Source of the DNA: Kitasatospora albolonga
GTDB lineage: Bacteria > Actinomycetota > Actinomycetes > Streptomycetales > Streptomycetaceae
Assembly: GCA_002082585.1 (NCBI GenBank)
Contig: CP020563.1
Span: forward strand, 2,412,001 to 2,476,000
Direction of reading: 5' to 3'
DNA: 64,000 nucleotides
Position numbers and translations under genes: made by a program. Positions 18,683 through 26,660 of this stretch are shown here, in pieces. A model generated the notes under the pieces. The model was given only the letters and a program-made list of their open reading frames with translations, made no database searches and was not told the DNA's origin. Each line of letters opens with the position of its first letter. Position 1 is the first letter of the stretch.

Positions 18683-20380
18683 ATGGACGAACCATCCATG
18701 CCATCGCCCACACCGCCCTCCGTGACCACCCCGGGCCCGCCCGCCCCGGGCCCGCCCACTCCCCCCGTCCCGCTCGCCGCCCTGCTCGCCCGCGAGGAGC
18801 TGGGCCTGCGCCGGATCGCGGGCCCGGCCGACGCCGATCTGCTCTGGGTGCACACCTCGGAGATGGCCGACCCCTACCCGTACCTTCTGGGCGGTGAGCT
18901 GCTGCTGAGCGCCGGGGTGCTGCTCACGGACACGGACCCGGAGCGCTATGTGGCGCGGCTGGTGGAGGCGGGGGCGGCGGCGCTGGGGTTCGGGGTGCGG
19001 CCGGTGCACGAGAGCGTTCCGGAGGCGCTGGTCGAGGCGTGCGACCGGCACGGCCTGCCGCTGCTGGAGGTGCCGCCGGAGACCCCGTTCACGACGATCG
19101 CGCGGGCAGTGTGGCGGCTGATGGCCGAGGCCCGCCACCGCGAGCTGCGCCGGGTGACCCGCGCCCAGCAGGCCCTGGCGACGGCGGCGGCCCGGCCCGA
19201 CCCCGTACCGGCGGTCCTGCACCGGCTGGCGGCGCGGCCGGGCGGCCGGGCGGTCCTGCTGACGGCGAGGGGCGAGGAGCTCCACGCGGCGGGCCGCCGC
19301 CCGTCCCCCGAGGTGACGGCGGCGCTGACCCGCCTGGCCCGCGTGGTCGCCCGCGAACGCCCCGGCTCCCCCGCCTCGGCCACCGACACCCACGGCGACA
19401 CGCATCTGTCGGCGTACCCGCTGGGCGGCGGCGAGGGCCTGACGCTGGCCCTGGCGACCGACCGGAGGGAGCCGGGCGACCACACGGTGGCGGGAATCGC
19501 GGCGGTGCTGCTCTCCCTGCTGACGGCCCCGCACCAGGGGGCGGACGCGGCGGACCGCTCGGCCGCGCTCGTACGGCTGCTGCTCGGCGCCCCGCCCGCC
19601 GAGGTGGCCCCACTGCTGGCCGGTACGGGCGCGGGGCCCGGGGAGGAGGACACCCCCCGGTCCGTGGTCCACACCCGCCGGGAGGAGGAGCCCCTCTGGA
19701 CCGTGGTGCACGCCCGCCGGGAGGAGGAGCCCCTCTGGACCGTGGTGCACGCCCGCCGCACGGACGGCACGAGGGCGGACCCGCTCACGGCCGGGGCACT
19801 GGGGGCGTCGCTGGGTTCGCCGCTGGTGGACGCGGGGCAGGACAGGGACGCGGTACGGGTGTTGCTTCCGGGGGCGGTCCGGGAGCCCGGGGACGTCGTA
19901 CGGGATTCCCGGGGCGCCGTACGGGAGCCCCAGGGCACTGCGCGGGAACCCCGGGATGCCGTACGGGAGCCCTCCCCTCTCGCCCCGCACCCCGGCTGGA
20001 CCCTGGGCGCCTCCTCCCCCACCCCCCTCTCCGACCTGGCCGCCGCCGACCTCCGGGCGGCCCGCGCCCTGGCCCACGCGGAGGCGACCCGCACCCCTCT
20101 GACGGTGGACGCCCCCGTCACGGGCCTGGCCGCCCTGATCCCGCCCGACCAGGCCGCCGCCCACGCCCGCGCCCTCCTCGCCCCGCTCACCCCACCCCTC
20201 GCCGACACCCTGCGCTGCTGGCTCTCCCTGCACGGCAGTTGGGACCGCACAGCGGTGGCCCTCTCCGTCCACCGCAACACCGTCCGCCAACGCATCGGGC
20301 GGTGCGCGGAGTTGCTCGGCATGGACCTGGACGACATGGACGTACGGGCGGAGTTGTGGTTCGCCCTGCGGCGGGAGTAG
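18683..20380 (+). CDS. PucR-family transcriptional regulator
   Basis: A 565-residue regulator. The N-terminal PucR ligand-sensing domain covers roughly residues 25-160 and the C-terminal HTH_30 domain is near 500-560 ([20 protein letters not shown]). PucR-type proteins control purine, amino-acid or guanidine nitrogen use. Placed head-to-head with the ureohydrolase/ThDP pair, it is the likely activator of those genes. The middle linker is expanded by repeats: a 13-residue unit [13 protein letters not shown] occurs twice in tandem, and an REP-type motif ([23 protein letters not shown]) recurs. ATG 18683 is used; ATG 18698 is equally possible. Confidence 0.85.
   Translation: MDEPSMPSPTPPSVTTPGPPAPGPPTPPVPLAALLAREELGLRRIAGPADADLLWVHTSEMADPYPYLLGGELLLSAGVLLTDTDPERYVARLVEAGAAALGFGVRPVHESVPEALVEACDRHGLPLLEVPPETPFTTIARAVWRLMAEARHRELRRVTRAQQALATAAARPDPVPAVLHRLAARPGGRAVLLTARGEELHAAGRRPSPEVTAALTRLARVVARERPGSPASATDTHGDTHLSAYPLGGGEGLTLALATDRREPGDHTVAGIAAVLLSLLTAPHQGADAADRSAALVRLLLGAPPAEVAPLLAGTGAGPGEEDTPRSVVHTRREEEPLWTVVHARREEEPLWTVVHARRTDGTRADPLTAGALGASLGSPLVDAGQDRDAVRVLLPGAVREPGDVVRDSRGAVREPQGTAREPRDAVREPSPLAPHPGWTLGASSPTPLSDLAAADLRAARALAHAEATRTPLTVDAPVTGLAALIPPDQAAAHARALLAPLTPPLADTLRCWLSLHGSWDRTAVALSVHRNTVRQRIGRCAELLGMDLDDMDVRAELWFALRRE
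19676..19753 (+). repeat. Perfect 39-bp tandem duplication in pucR-type gene
   Basis: Two adjacent 39-bp copies (19676-19714 and 19715-19753) encode [13 protein letters not shown] twice. They are identical, so the duplication is recent or kept by conversion; it is in frame. Confidence 0.9.
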
Positions 20381-20471
20381 GCGGACGACACGCCCGGTAA
20401 CGGGCCAGGACCAGGACCAGGCAAGCCTTGCCTTCCTGGTGGCAGGGCTGGCGGGCTGCTGCCATGGGTGC

Positions 20472-20621
20472 ATGACGAAGCAGAAGACGAGACCGCGTCC
20501 GTCCCTGGAATTCCGTTGCGGGCCCGTGCACTTGACCGTCGACCGCATCCCCGGGTGGCTGATGGCAGCCCTCGCCACGGCCACGGGAAGCGGACTCGCC
20601 GCGTGGCTCACGTCGCGGTGA
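20472..20621 (+). CDS. Very small protein with C-terminal membrane-like helix
   Basis: A 49-residue ORF, MTKQKTRPRPSLEF followed by RCGPVHLTVDRIPGW and a hydrophobic end (LMAALATATGSGLAAWLTSR). The basic head and single helix look like a small membrane-associated protein. ATG 20472 is preferred over an upstream in-frame ATG because the extension is Cys/Gly-rich and unlike the rest. Function unknown. Confidence 0.55.
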   Translation: MTKQKTRPRPSLEFRCGPVHLTVDRIPGWLMAALATATGSGLAAWLTSR

Positions 20622-20783
20622 CAAGCCGAGGCCGGCCCGGATCAGCCCGAAGCGCCCGGGGGCACCTTGCCGACCGCGCCCTGGAGCGGAGCCGGTACGG
20701 AAGTACTCGGCTGCGGCGTTCACCGGAGCCCCGCACCGGGCCATCGGGTCATCGGGTCATGCGGGGCGGGATAGCATCCGCAG

Positions 20784-21173
20784 ATGACTGCTGGGGTGCT
20801 GATCCTGTTGGGGGTCATCGTCCTGGGCGCAGTCGCCGCGATCGGCGGGGGACTCCTTGAACTGCTCGCTCTCGCGAGAATCAGGAAAAAGGGAGTGCGG
20901 GCGGTTGCGGTGTGCCGCGGCCATGTGTGGGGCCCTGGCAAGACCTTCCATCTCCAGTTCACCGATACGGGCGGCGCCCGGCACTCGATCTGGACGACGA
21001 ACCCATGCGTCGAGGGGCATGAGTACGAAGTGCTCTACAACGCTTCTCGGCCCAGCAGTTGGGCCCTCGCACCCGTGCGGCTGTGGGACCCGTCCCGGCC
21101 ACGTCAGGTGGGCATGCTCCTCGGCTCGGCCGGAGTCGTGGTGCTGGCGGCGATCGTGCTGGTCATGGAGTAG
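20784..21173 (+). CDS. DUF3592-like small membrane protein
   Basis: A 129-residue protein with one hydrophobic helix at each end (about 3-30 and 106-127). Between them lies a soluble beta-rich part with HYS/HS-I-type strands and YEVLYN near 88, the pattern of DUF3592 proteins. Function is unknown. A 9-nt tandem (ATCGGGTC) precedes the gene. It is convergent with the lipoprotein gene at 21228. Confidence 0.6.
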   Translation: MTAGVLILLGVIVLGAVAAIGGGLLELLALARIRKKGVRAVAVCRGHVWGPGKTFHLQFTDTGGARHSIWTTNPCVEGHEYEVLYNASRPSSWALAPVRLWDPSRPRQVGMLLGSAGVVVLAAIVLVME

Positions 21174-21174
21174 C

Positions 21175-21214
21175 GGGGAACGGCGCGTCCGGCTCCGGGC
21201 AGCCCCGTTCTCCC
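21175..21214. terminator. Possible hairpin between convergent genes
   Basis: GGGGAACGG (21175-21183) can pair with CCGTTCTCCC (21205-21214), with one bulge and a long loop. Confidence 0.35.
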
Positions 21215-21227
21215 GTCCACCGTCACC

Positions 21228-21707
21228 TCAACCGGACTTGGAGACCTCGAAGCCGTACCACTTGTCGACGTTGACGGCGAAGTAGAGCACCGGGTCCCAA
21301 CCGCTCCGCGCCACGCGCAGCTCCGCCATCTGGCTGCGATCGGAGAACGACCCACCGGCATCGATGGCCAGGTCGATGGCCTCCACGGTGTCGGTCTCGA
21401 CACTGCCCAGCTGTTCCGGTTCCCATGTCCCGCTCCCCGACAGCCTTCCGTTGCCCGGAGGCGGGTCGACGAAGGAGAAACGGATGGCGCTACGGGGAAT
21501 CCCGGACATCTCGAACCGGCCGTCCGCACGCAGGTCCACCCGCGCACCGCCGCTTCCGGTCCACACTCCGACGATCTGCGAACGGTCGATGCGTTCAGGC
21601 TGCTCGGAGAGCAGCGCGAGACAGCCGCCCACGACGAACAGGCCCGGAACTGCCATCGCGATGGCGACAGCGGCCATGACCTTGCTCCGGGCACTCCACC
21701 GCGTCAC
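21228..21707 (-). CDS. Putative lipoprotein, unknown function
   Basis: A 159-residue protein. The N-terminal helix AAVAIAMAVPGLFVVGGC carries a lipobox (VVGGC, Cys29). The mature part begins with IVGVWTGSGGARVDLRADGR, a beta-hairpin pattern seen in small extracellular beta-barrel lipoproteins, and ends VNVDKWYGFEVSKSG. GTG 21707 is chosen because it gives a compact lipoprotein signal; a longer frame to 21782 adds 25 Cys/Arg-rich residues. Function is unknown. Confidence 0.65.
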   Translation of the reverse strand: MTRWSARSKVMAAVAIAMAVPGLFVVGGCLALLSEQPERIDRSQIVGVWTGSGGARVDLRADGRFEMSGIPRSAIRFSFVDPPPGNGRLSGSGTWEPEQLGSVETDTVEAIDLAIDAGGSFSDRSQMAELRVARSGWDPVLYFAVNVDKWYGFEVSKSG

Positions 21708-21822
21708 TCGACACTCACCACCCAGGCATCGGTTCCCCCGCGCCGGACCCCCGCACATGTCCCGAACGCGCGCTCGACTCACCGTACCAACAGGCCATAC
21801 CCGCCCGGCGCCGCCCCTGCTC

Positions 21823-22197
21823 TCAGAGCAGCGGCTCCGGCTCTCCGGCCGCCGTCCCGGATGCGGATGCGGTGTCGGCCGCCGCGAGGTCGCCGGGAAG
21901 CAACGGACGCATGAAGGTGCGCTCGTACCGCAGGACGCATCCGCTGTCGTCGCGGATACGGTCCGCCGCGATGAACTCGGGGTCCCGGCCGAAGCGATGC
22001 CGGTACTCCTCGTAGGCGGCCAGGCTGGGGAAGCTGAAAAGCGCCAGGGCCTCGTCGCTGGCGCCCTCCGCCGGAAGAAAGTAGCCGTGGTGCGTACCCC
22101 CGCGGGCCTGCACCAGCTCCATCCAGCGCTTGCCGAACCGCTCGAAGGCCGTGATCTTCTCCGGGTCGATGGTGTACCGCACGACGCATGTGATCAT
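21823..22197 (-). CDS. NIPSNAP-family protein
   Basis: A 124-residue ferredoxin-like alpha/beta-barrel protein. MITCVVRYTIDPEKITAFE, GGTHHGYFLP and YRHRFGRDPEF are typical of NIPSNAP domains, small dimers of unclear biochemical function. The C-terminal 20 residues are low complexity. Its upstream side abuts a degraded transposase, so this may be the edge of a past insertion. Confidence 0.75.
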   Translation of the reverse strand: MITCVVRYTIDPEKITAFERFGKRWMELVQARGGTHHGYFLPAEGASDEALALFSFPSLAAYEEYRHRFGRDPEFIAADRIRDDSGCVLRYERTFMRPLLPGDLAAADTASASGTAAGEPEPLL

Positions 22198-22209
22198 GGA
22201 TCAAGGCTA

Positions 22210-22500
22210 GTACTCCAGCCGGGGCGGGTGCGGTCGACCGATGAGGGGCCAACCTGATCCCCCCTGCCAGAGCCCGGACATGCGAGCCGTCAACAGCGCA
22301 GTGCTCAAGATCCAGCAGCTCGGCGCGGCACAGCTCGGCCAGCAGGACTGCGTGCAGGCGCGGCCAGACGCCGGCCTCGCGTCCAGTCCCGAAGCCGACG
22401 CCAGGCCGTCACCCCGGAACAGCCGACCGTTTCGGCCGGGACGTCGCGCCAGGCGACACCGGTCCGATGCGGGGCACGCGGACCTTCTCCAGCACGGGTT
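22210..22500 (-). pseudogene. Broken IS5-family transposase remnant
   Basis: Reading the minus strand, three frames must be joined. TGVAWRDVPAETVGCSG and AWRRLRDWT (from about 22466) continue after a frameshift as EAGVWPRLHAVLLAEL, then LDLEHCAVDGSHVRAL, and after a second frameshift as GDQVGPSSVDRTRPG (ending near 22215). These are the N-terminal and first catalytic-Asp (AVDGSH) regions of actinobacterial IS5-type transposases. The remainder is missing. Upstream, a piece reading LEKVRVPRIG resembles a segment normally found later in such transposases, suggesting rearrangement. Confidence 0.75.
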
Positions 22501-22502
22501 CA

Positions 22503-22585
22503 ACTGCGGCGAGTCCCCGCGCAGATCATGGCGGCAGAAGAGGAAGCCTCAATTCCGTGCGCAGGCCGCAGAATGCGCCGGGCTG
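22503..22585. other. Intergenic DNA between IS remnant and operator
   Basis: No convincing gene. The sequence continues GC-rich from the transposase remnant into the promoter region of the next gene. Confidence 0.5.
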
Positions 22586-22602
22586 ATTACCTCGGAGGTA
22601 AT
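22586..22602 (+). promoter_or_regulatory. Perfect 17-nt operator-like palindrome
   Basis: ATTACCTC and GAGGTAAT flank a single G, giving perfect 8-bp arms. TTGTTT (22602-22607) and TACGTT (22626-22631) could be -35 and -10 with an 18-nt spacer, so the palindrome would touch the -35 box of the gene at 22708. Confidence 0.6.
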
Positions 22603-22707
22603 TGTTTGCCTCCCGAGGGGCCGCCTACGTTCTGCACTGTCCGGCGGCGCCACGAAAGGGCCGCCTTCTTATACGGGCAACTCCCTGTGCACGAGAGGAA
22701 AACGATC

Positions 22708-23130
22708 ATGGCTTCGACGCAGTACGACGGGATCACCTCCCACGCGAAAGCGACGGGCTCCGACGGATTCGCAAGAATGGCGCTCAAGCTGGACGCGGTG
22801 GCCACCGGCCTCAACGGCATCGCGTACGTGGCACTCGCCACGGTCCTCGACTCCTTCTTCGGCATCGCGACGGCAGTCCAGTACCCGGTCGGGACATTCC
22901 TGCTCCTTTACGCGCTGGGAGTGCTCGCCATCGGGACGCGTAAGGAGATCAACCGCACGGGGCTGACGGCGGTCATCGTGACGAACCTGCTGTGGGTGGT
23001 GCTCAGTCTGGTGGTGCTGATCACCGGCGCGCTGTCTCCGACTGGTGTCGGCGCGGCCTGGATCGTGCTGCAAAGTCTGACGGTCGGCGGCTTCGCAGCC
23101 CTCCAGTACGTCGGGCTCAAGCGACTGTGA
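22708..23130 (+). CDS. Four-helix integral membrane protein, unknown
   Basis: A 140-residue protein with a polar N-terminus of about 30 residues followed by four hydrophobic helices (around 35-55, 62-80, 88-108, 114-132). Short charged loops (TRKEINRTG) separate them. ATG 22708 follows GAGAGGAAAA and starts MASTQYDGITSH. A perfect palindrome lies about 110 nt upstream, so expression is probably controlled by a dedicated repressor. I do not recognise a functional family; the four-helix layout resembles small DUF-type membrane proteins of actinobacteria. Confidence 0.7.
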   Translation: MASTQYDGITSHAKATGSDGFARMALKLDAVATGLNGIAYVALATVLDSFFGIATAVQYPVGTFLLLYALGVLAIGTRKEINRTGLTAVIVTNLLWVVLSLVVLITGALSPTGVGAAWIVLQSLTVGGFAALQYVGLKRL

Positions 23131-23193
23131 GATCGTCCGGAACGATGCCGACAAGAATGAGGACGGCAACCAATGAACGGCCGCAAGAGACCC

Positions 23194-23208
23194 ATCCCGC
23201 CTCGGGAT
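23194..23208 (+). terminator. Short hairpin
   Basis: ATCCCG-CCT-CGGGAT, a perfect 6-bp stem about 60 nt after the membrane-protein stop. Confidence 0.4.
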
Positions 23209-23289
23209 TGGTGAGCCCGCATACTGAGGTGTCGCGTATTCAGCGGCTGGGCCGATCTTTGGTTATGGCTGTCACCGGTGGCGGTGGTC

Positions 23290-23468
23290 CGGCGCGGGTC
23301 AATATGGCCCCGCCATGCGTCTTGGTCGTCCGCCTCGGGCATACCGATGTGGTCGGAGACCAGAACTTCGAGGACGGCACGGTTCACCGTAATCGTGCCG
23401 ACGCGTCCCTCGTCGTCACCGAGATCCTGCCGCAGACCGGCCACCGCACCCTGCCCGGACTCAACCAT
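23290..23468 (-). pseudogene. Possible gene fragment, unknown
   Basis: A minus-strand frame from ATG 23468 reads plausibly protein-like for about 60 residues (DDEGRVGTITVNRAVLEVL, then SDHIGMPEADDQDAWRG) and then loses coding character, although it stays open further. It may be a decayed or very short gene. The rest of 23131-23495 shows only the hairpin. Confidence 0.3.
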
Positions 23469-23495
23469 GGCGCCGTCGTCATGGCTCCGAAGAAG

Positions 23496-24545
23496 TCAGG
23501 CGGCCGCCCGCAGGTCCAGGGTCCGTGTGCGGCAGTCGCGGCAGTGGCCGGGGGTGGGTGAGCGGAAGGCGCGTTCGCAGCCGTCACAGGTCTGGAAGGG
23601 GGTGACAGGTGCGCGGCGGGGCGGGGCGAGTTCCAGGGTGCCGGGGAGAGGTGGCGGGAGGAGGGTGGTGAGGCGGTGCTTGACGAGGTGCGCGGGGTAT
23701 TTGACGGGCTGGGGTGGGTTGTTGGTGAGGATGTGGCGGATCGTGTCGGGGTGGGCGTCGCGCTCCAGCCAGGCGGCGACCCCGGGGGCCAGTTGCTGGA
23801 CCTGTGCCTCGGAGAGGATGAACTGCGGTGCGTGGTTGCGGAGATCGCTGAGGAGCGCGGTGGCGGCGCGGGCGAGTTCCGGGGTGAGTTCGCGGGGGTG
23901 AGGGAGCGGCGGGCGCGGGGGCTTGGGTGCGGTCGGGGGCGGCAGGCGGGGCGCGAAGGCCGCTGTGGGCGGGGGAAGTTCCTCCGGTACGGGGGTGGGG
24001 GCGGGGCCGAGGCCGGGGTCCGGGTCGGGCGTCTGCGGTACGAGTACGGGTACGGGGAGTTCTGCGGGTGCCTCTGGTACCGGGGCTGGGAGCGGCACCG
24101 GAGGCAGGGGCGGCTGCGGCTGCGGCGGCAGGGGTACCGGCGGCTCGGCTGCCGCTGTGGCCGCTCGGGGCCGTAACAGGGCCGCAGGCTGGTTGCAGAA
24201 GACCGTGCGGGTGACGATCCGGCCGTTGGGCAGCCGCGTACGGGCGCGTTGCAGGTAGCCGTGGGCCTCCAGCTCGCGCAGGGCGGTGGCGATGAGTTTT
24301 TCGCCCTCGGGGAAGCGGGCGGCGAGGGCTTTGATGCCGACTTCGGTGCCCTGGGGCAGGGACTGGATGCGTACGGCGAAGCCCACGGCGGTGGTGCTGA
24401 GGGTGGGGTGCTGGGCGAGGTCGTTGCCGACGACGGTGAAGCGGTCGGTGTGCCGGATGGTGACGTGGAGGACGCCACGGGCCGGGAGAGGCCCGGGAAG
24501 CTCTGCCAGGGCACGGGTGAGGGCAGTATTCTGCTGGGTATCCAT
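23496..24545 (-). CDS. Winged-helix, proline-rich, zinc-ribbon DNA-binding protein
   Basis: A 349-residue three-part protein. Residues 20-120 hold a winged helix (GTEVGIKALAARFPEGEKL, then ALRELEAHGYLQRAR, wing RLPNGRIVTRTVF). Residues 125-235 are a Pro/Ala/Glu linker with about 35% proline. A second helical segment follows, and the C-terminus is a zinc-ribbon, CDGCERAFRSPTPGHCRDC. This looks like a multi-copy Streptomyces family of helix-turn-helix proteins found in accessory DNA. It probably binds DNA; the target is unknown, but an inverted repeat lies about 100 nt upstream. Confidence 0.75.
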   Translation of the reverse strand: MDTQQNTALTRALAELPGPLPARGVLHVTIRHTDRFTVVGNDLAQHPTLSTTAVGFAVRIQSLPQGTEVGIKALAARFPEGEKLIATALRELEAHGYLQRARTRLPNGRIVTRTVFCNQPAALLRPRAATAAAEPPVPLPPQPQPPLPPVPLPAPVPEAPAELPVPVLVPQTPDPDPGLGPAPTPVPEELPPPTAAFAPRLPPPTAPKPPRPPLPHPRELTPELARAATALLSDLRNHAPQFILSEAQVQQLAPGVAAWLERDAHPDTIRHILTNNPPQPVKYPAHLVKHRLTTLLPPPLPGTLELAPPRRAPVTPFQTCDGCERAFRSPTPGHCRDCRTRTLDLRAAA

Positions 24546-24648
24546 CGGGAAGGGGTTCTGCTTCCTTGGTGGTCAGGCCCTCGATCGGGATGGCTGTCCC
24601 GGCCGGGGGCCGACGTATGTGTGTGGTCTGGTGGCGTGAGCATATGCC

Positions 24649-24681
24649 TGCCAACCGGTACGAAATCCAGCCCAGTTGGCA
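24649..24681 (-). promoter_or_regulatory. Inverted repeat upstream of winged-helix gene
   Basis: TGCCAACCGG (24649-24658) and CCAGTTGGCA (24672-24681) are inverted with one mismatch and a 13-nt spacer. A candidate operator for the gene starting at 24545. Confidence 0.5.
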
Positions 24682-24703
24682 AACCTCACCCGTGTGAGTG
24701 ACG

Positions 24704-24717
24704 AACCCCCGGGGGTT
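24704..24717. repeat. Perfect 14-bp palindrome
   Basis: AACCCCCGGGGGTT, between the winged-helix gene promoter and a region without a clear gene. Confidence 0.5.
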
Positions 24718-24925
24718 GTCAGGTGGACGCCGGGGTGGGTTGGGTGGGGTGGGTTCTTTCTCTTGGTTCTTTAGGTAGTTGATGTCCCGCGTCACCGCGT
24801 CGCGGCCGTGTGCGATCCGGTCGGCAGGTTTCGCGGGGCCTTGGCGGGGGCACCGGATCGCGCCCCCGCACGACCCGGCCGAGGCCGTCACCGTACGGGG
24901 TGCGATTCGGCCGGCACGAGGTGTC

Positions 24926-25282
24926 ATGCGGTCGGCCGGACCGGGTACGACCGCTCATGCCGACCGCCGGTCCCCGTTCCTTCCGTGGCCCCACGAACAT
25001 CGGTACGCCGTACGCGAGCGCCCTCTCCCGCACCCCGGACCAGTGGCCCTGCTGTACCTGTGCACGGTGGCCGTCCTGGCCGGTTTCGGGCGCGGTGACT
25101 CCACTTGGCGGTTCCTGCTCGCCGGGGCCGGTGCGCGCCTGGCGTCGCTCGCCGCCGTCTGTGCCGTGGTCCTGTGGGGGACGCCTACGCGCGCACGGGC
25201 GGGGCGGGACGCGAACCATCGCGTCCCGCCCCGCCCGTCCGGCGTCCGGCCGTCGCATCAGACCCGACGGTGGCGCCCGTAG
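24926..25282 (+). CDS. Doubtful small membrane protein
   Basis: A 118-residue frame from ATG 24926. Residues 40-90 are hydrophobic (PVALLYLCTVAVLAGFG, then RLASLAAVCAVVLW), which could form two helices, followed by a basic Pro/Arg tail. No good ribosome site and no recognised family. It overlaps the end of the PRC-barrel gene by 25 nt. The rest of 24546-25257 shows only the two inverted repeats. Confidence 0.25.
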   Translation: MRSAGPGTTAHADRRSPFLPWPHEHRYAVRERPLPHPGPVALLYLCTVAVLAGFGRGDSTWRFLLAGAGARLASLAAVCAVVLWGTPTRARAGRDANHRVPPRPSGVRPSHQTRRWRP

Positions 25283-25611
25283 TACTCCCCCGTCGTGCGG
25301 TGGAAGTCCGCGTCGCCGATGTGCTTGTCCTTGTCGAACTCCGGGGCGTCCTTGATCTGGTCCTTCGTGAGGTCGATGTAGACCTTCTTCTCGCCCGCGT
25401 CGATCCGGCTCACCGTGCCCGCCGGGAGCAGGACGTGCTTGCCGAAGATCCATACGCCGGTGTCGACCACCAGGTACGAGGACGTGACGTCGTCGGAGTG
25501 CTTGTCGACCTTGCCGATGCTGCCGTCGGTCGCCTCGACCTTGTAGCCGATCAGGTCGGTGCCGACGGTGTGGCCGGCGGTCGGCTGGTAACCCCACAGG
25601 TTCTCGGACAT
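25258..25611 (-). CDS. PRC-barrel domain protein
   Basis: A 117-residue protein whose residues 15-80 fit a PRC-barrel fold (LIGYKVEATDGSIGKVDK, then SSYLVVDTGVWIFGKHVLLP). PRC-barrel proteins bind RNA or protein partners and in actinobacteria are often stress-linked. The C-terminus IGDADFHRTTGEYYGRHRRV is typical of the actinobacterial group. ATG 25611 has AAGGAGC 5 nt upstream. A 13-bp tandem repeat containing CACGTG lies just upstream of this start, suggesting regulated expression. Confidence 0.8.
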   Translation of the reverse strand: MSENLWGYQPTAGHTVGTDLIGYKVEATDGSIGKVDKHSDDVTSSYLVVDTGVWIFGKHVLLPAGTVSRIDAGEKKVYIDLTKDQIKDAPEFDKDKHIGDADFHRTTGEYYGRHRRV

Positions 25612-25628
25612 GAAAGCTCCTTCGGTCG

Positions 25629-25654
25629 CACGTGAATGGATCACGTGAATGAAT
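25629..25654 (-). repeat. 13-bp tandem repeat upstream of PRC-barrel gene
   Basis: CACGTGAATGGAT (25629-25641) and CACGTGAATGAAT (25642-25654), one mismatch. Each holds the palindrome CACGTG. They lie 18-43 nt before ATG 25611 on the minus strand, so they may be operator or leader elements. Confidence 0.7.
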
Positions 25655-25976
25655 TCTGTTCAGCGGCCCGCGCACCTCGTGGAGGTGCGGGCTCTCGCCG
25701 TGCCCACTTCCTGAGCAACCGCTGCCAGCCTCGTGCCCCGGGCCCCCGGTGCCATGTCTGCGAACTCGGGTGTTTTTCGATCCATTTCGCGGGAATTCGA
25801 CACCCCCGCACCGCGCGCCCACGCGGTGCCGGATGCCCCCTGCGGCGCCCCGGACACAGGTCGGATGCGGCCCGGACGAAAAATCATGGGTTTCGGAACG
25901 GCTGGGGCGTCAACGCTAGGAATGACCTGCCCGCAGGCGTGCCACGGGGCCGCAGCTCGACCGAGGGTGTTCCAGC
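25655..25976. other. Intergenic region between PRC-barrel and marR-type genes
   Basis: A perfect 8-bp hairpin, CGCACCTC-GTG-GAGGTGCG, sits at 25671-25689. The remaining 280 bases show no convincing gene and should hold the divergent promoters. Confidence 0.6.
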
Positions 25977-26561
25977 ATGGGCGTAGAGCAATCCGGCCCT
26001 GATCACCGGCTCCGCGATGTGGCGGAGGCGATGCGCGGGGTCATCGAGCTGCTGGAGGTCTACTGGACGGGGGCTCCCGACGCGTCCTCGTCCGTCACCG
26101 TGTCGGCCCCGCAGCTCCGGGTCCTGTACGTGCTCGAACGCCGTGAGGGGATCAATCTGCGCCAGCTGGGCGCGGAGCTCGGGGCCGCGTCCTCCTCGGT
26201 GAGCCGGCTGTGCGACCGACTGGAGGCCATCGGCTTCGTACGGCGGTCCTCCAGCACCGCCAGCCGGCGTGAGGTCGAGCTGCGGCTGACCGCGCAGGGG
26301 CGGGCCCACCTCGACCGGCTGCGAGCCCGGCGTGAGGAGCGGCTGGCGGCCGTCCTGGCGCAGGTGACACCGGCCTCACGCGCCCGGCTCGTGGAGGCGG
26401 TGGAGGCCATCCGCGCCGCGCTCAGCGCCGTACGGGCGGAGCCGGAGCCGTCGGCGCCAGGGCACGAGGAGCGTCCGGCGGCCCCGGGGCGCAAGCACCC
26501 CCCGGACGGCAGGGGGGAGCACCCCCCGGACGGCGGCGCGCAGCGGCGGCGTACGGGCTGA
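25977..26561 (+). CDS. MarR-family transcriptional regulator
   Basis: A 194-residue regulator. Residues 35-140 are a MarR winged helix: INLRQLGAELGAASSSVSRL is the helix-turn-helix and SSSTASRREVELRLT the wing. The terminal 45 residues are a disordered tail containing HPPDG twice (KHPPDGRGEHPPDGG), not usual for the family. MarR proteins respond to small aromatic ligands or oxidants. It is divergent from the PRC-barrel gene and may control it. ATG 25977 sits directly before the conserved N-terminal helix. Confidence 0.85.
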   Translation: MGVEQSGPDHRLRDVAEAMRGVIELLEVYWTGAPDASSSVTVSAPQLRVLYVLERREGINLRQLGAELGAASSSVSRLCDRLEAIGFVRRSSSTASRREVELRLTAQGRAHLDRLRARREERLAAVLAQVTPASRARLVEAVEAIRAALSAVRAEPEPSAPGHEERPAAPGRKHPPDGRGEHPPDGGAQRRRTG

Positions 26562-26577
26562 CGCCCCCTTCACCGCT

Positions 26578-26595
26578 CCCGGACACCGCTCCGGG
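26578..26595 (+). terminator. Hairpin after marR-type gene
   Basis: CCCGGA (26578-26583) pairs with TCCGGG (26590-26595). A second hairpin, GGGGCC-GCCG-GGCCCC, follows at 26628-26643 and may end transcription from either side. Confidence 0.45.
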
Positions 26596-26660
26596 CCCCA
26601 GATGCCCCTGGGTCCGTCACCGCTCCCGGGGCCGCCGGGCCCCCTCAGCTCTGACGCCCC

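Noticed and set aside
22528..22707. Longer N-terminus for the four-helix membrane protein
   Set aside because: The extension is Cys/Arg-rich, crosses the operator palindrome and lacks a ribosome site.
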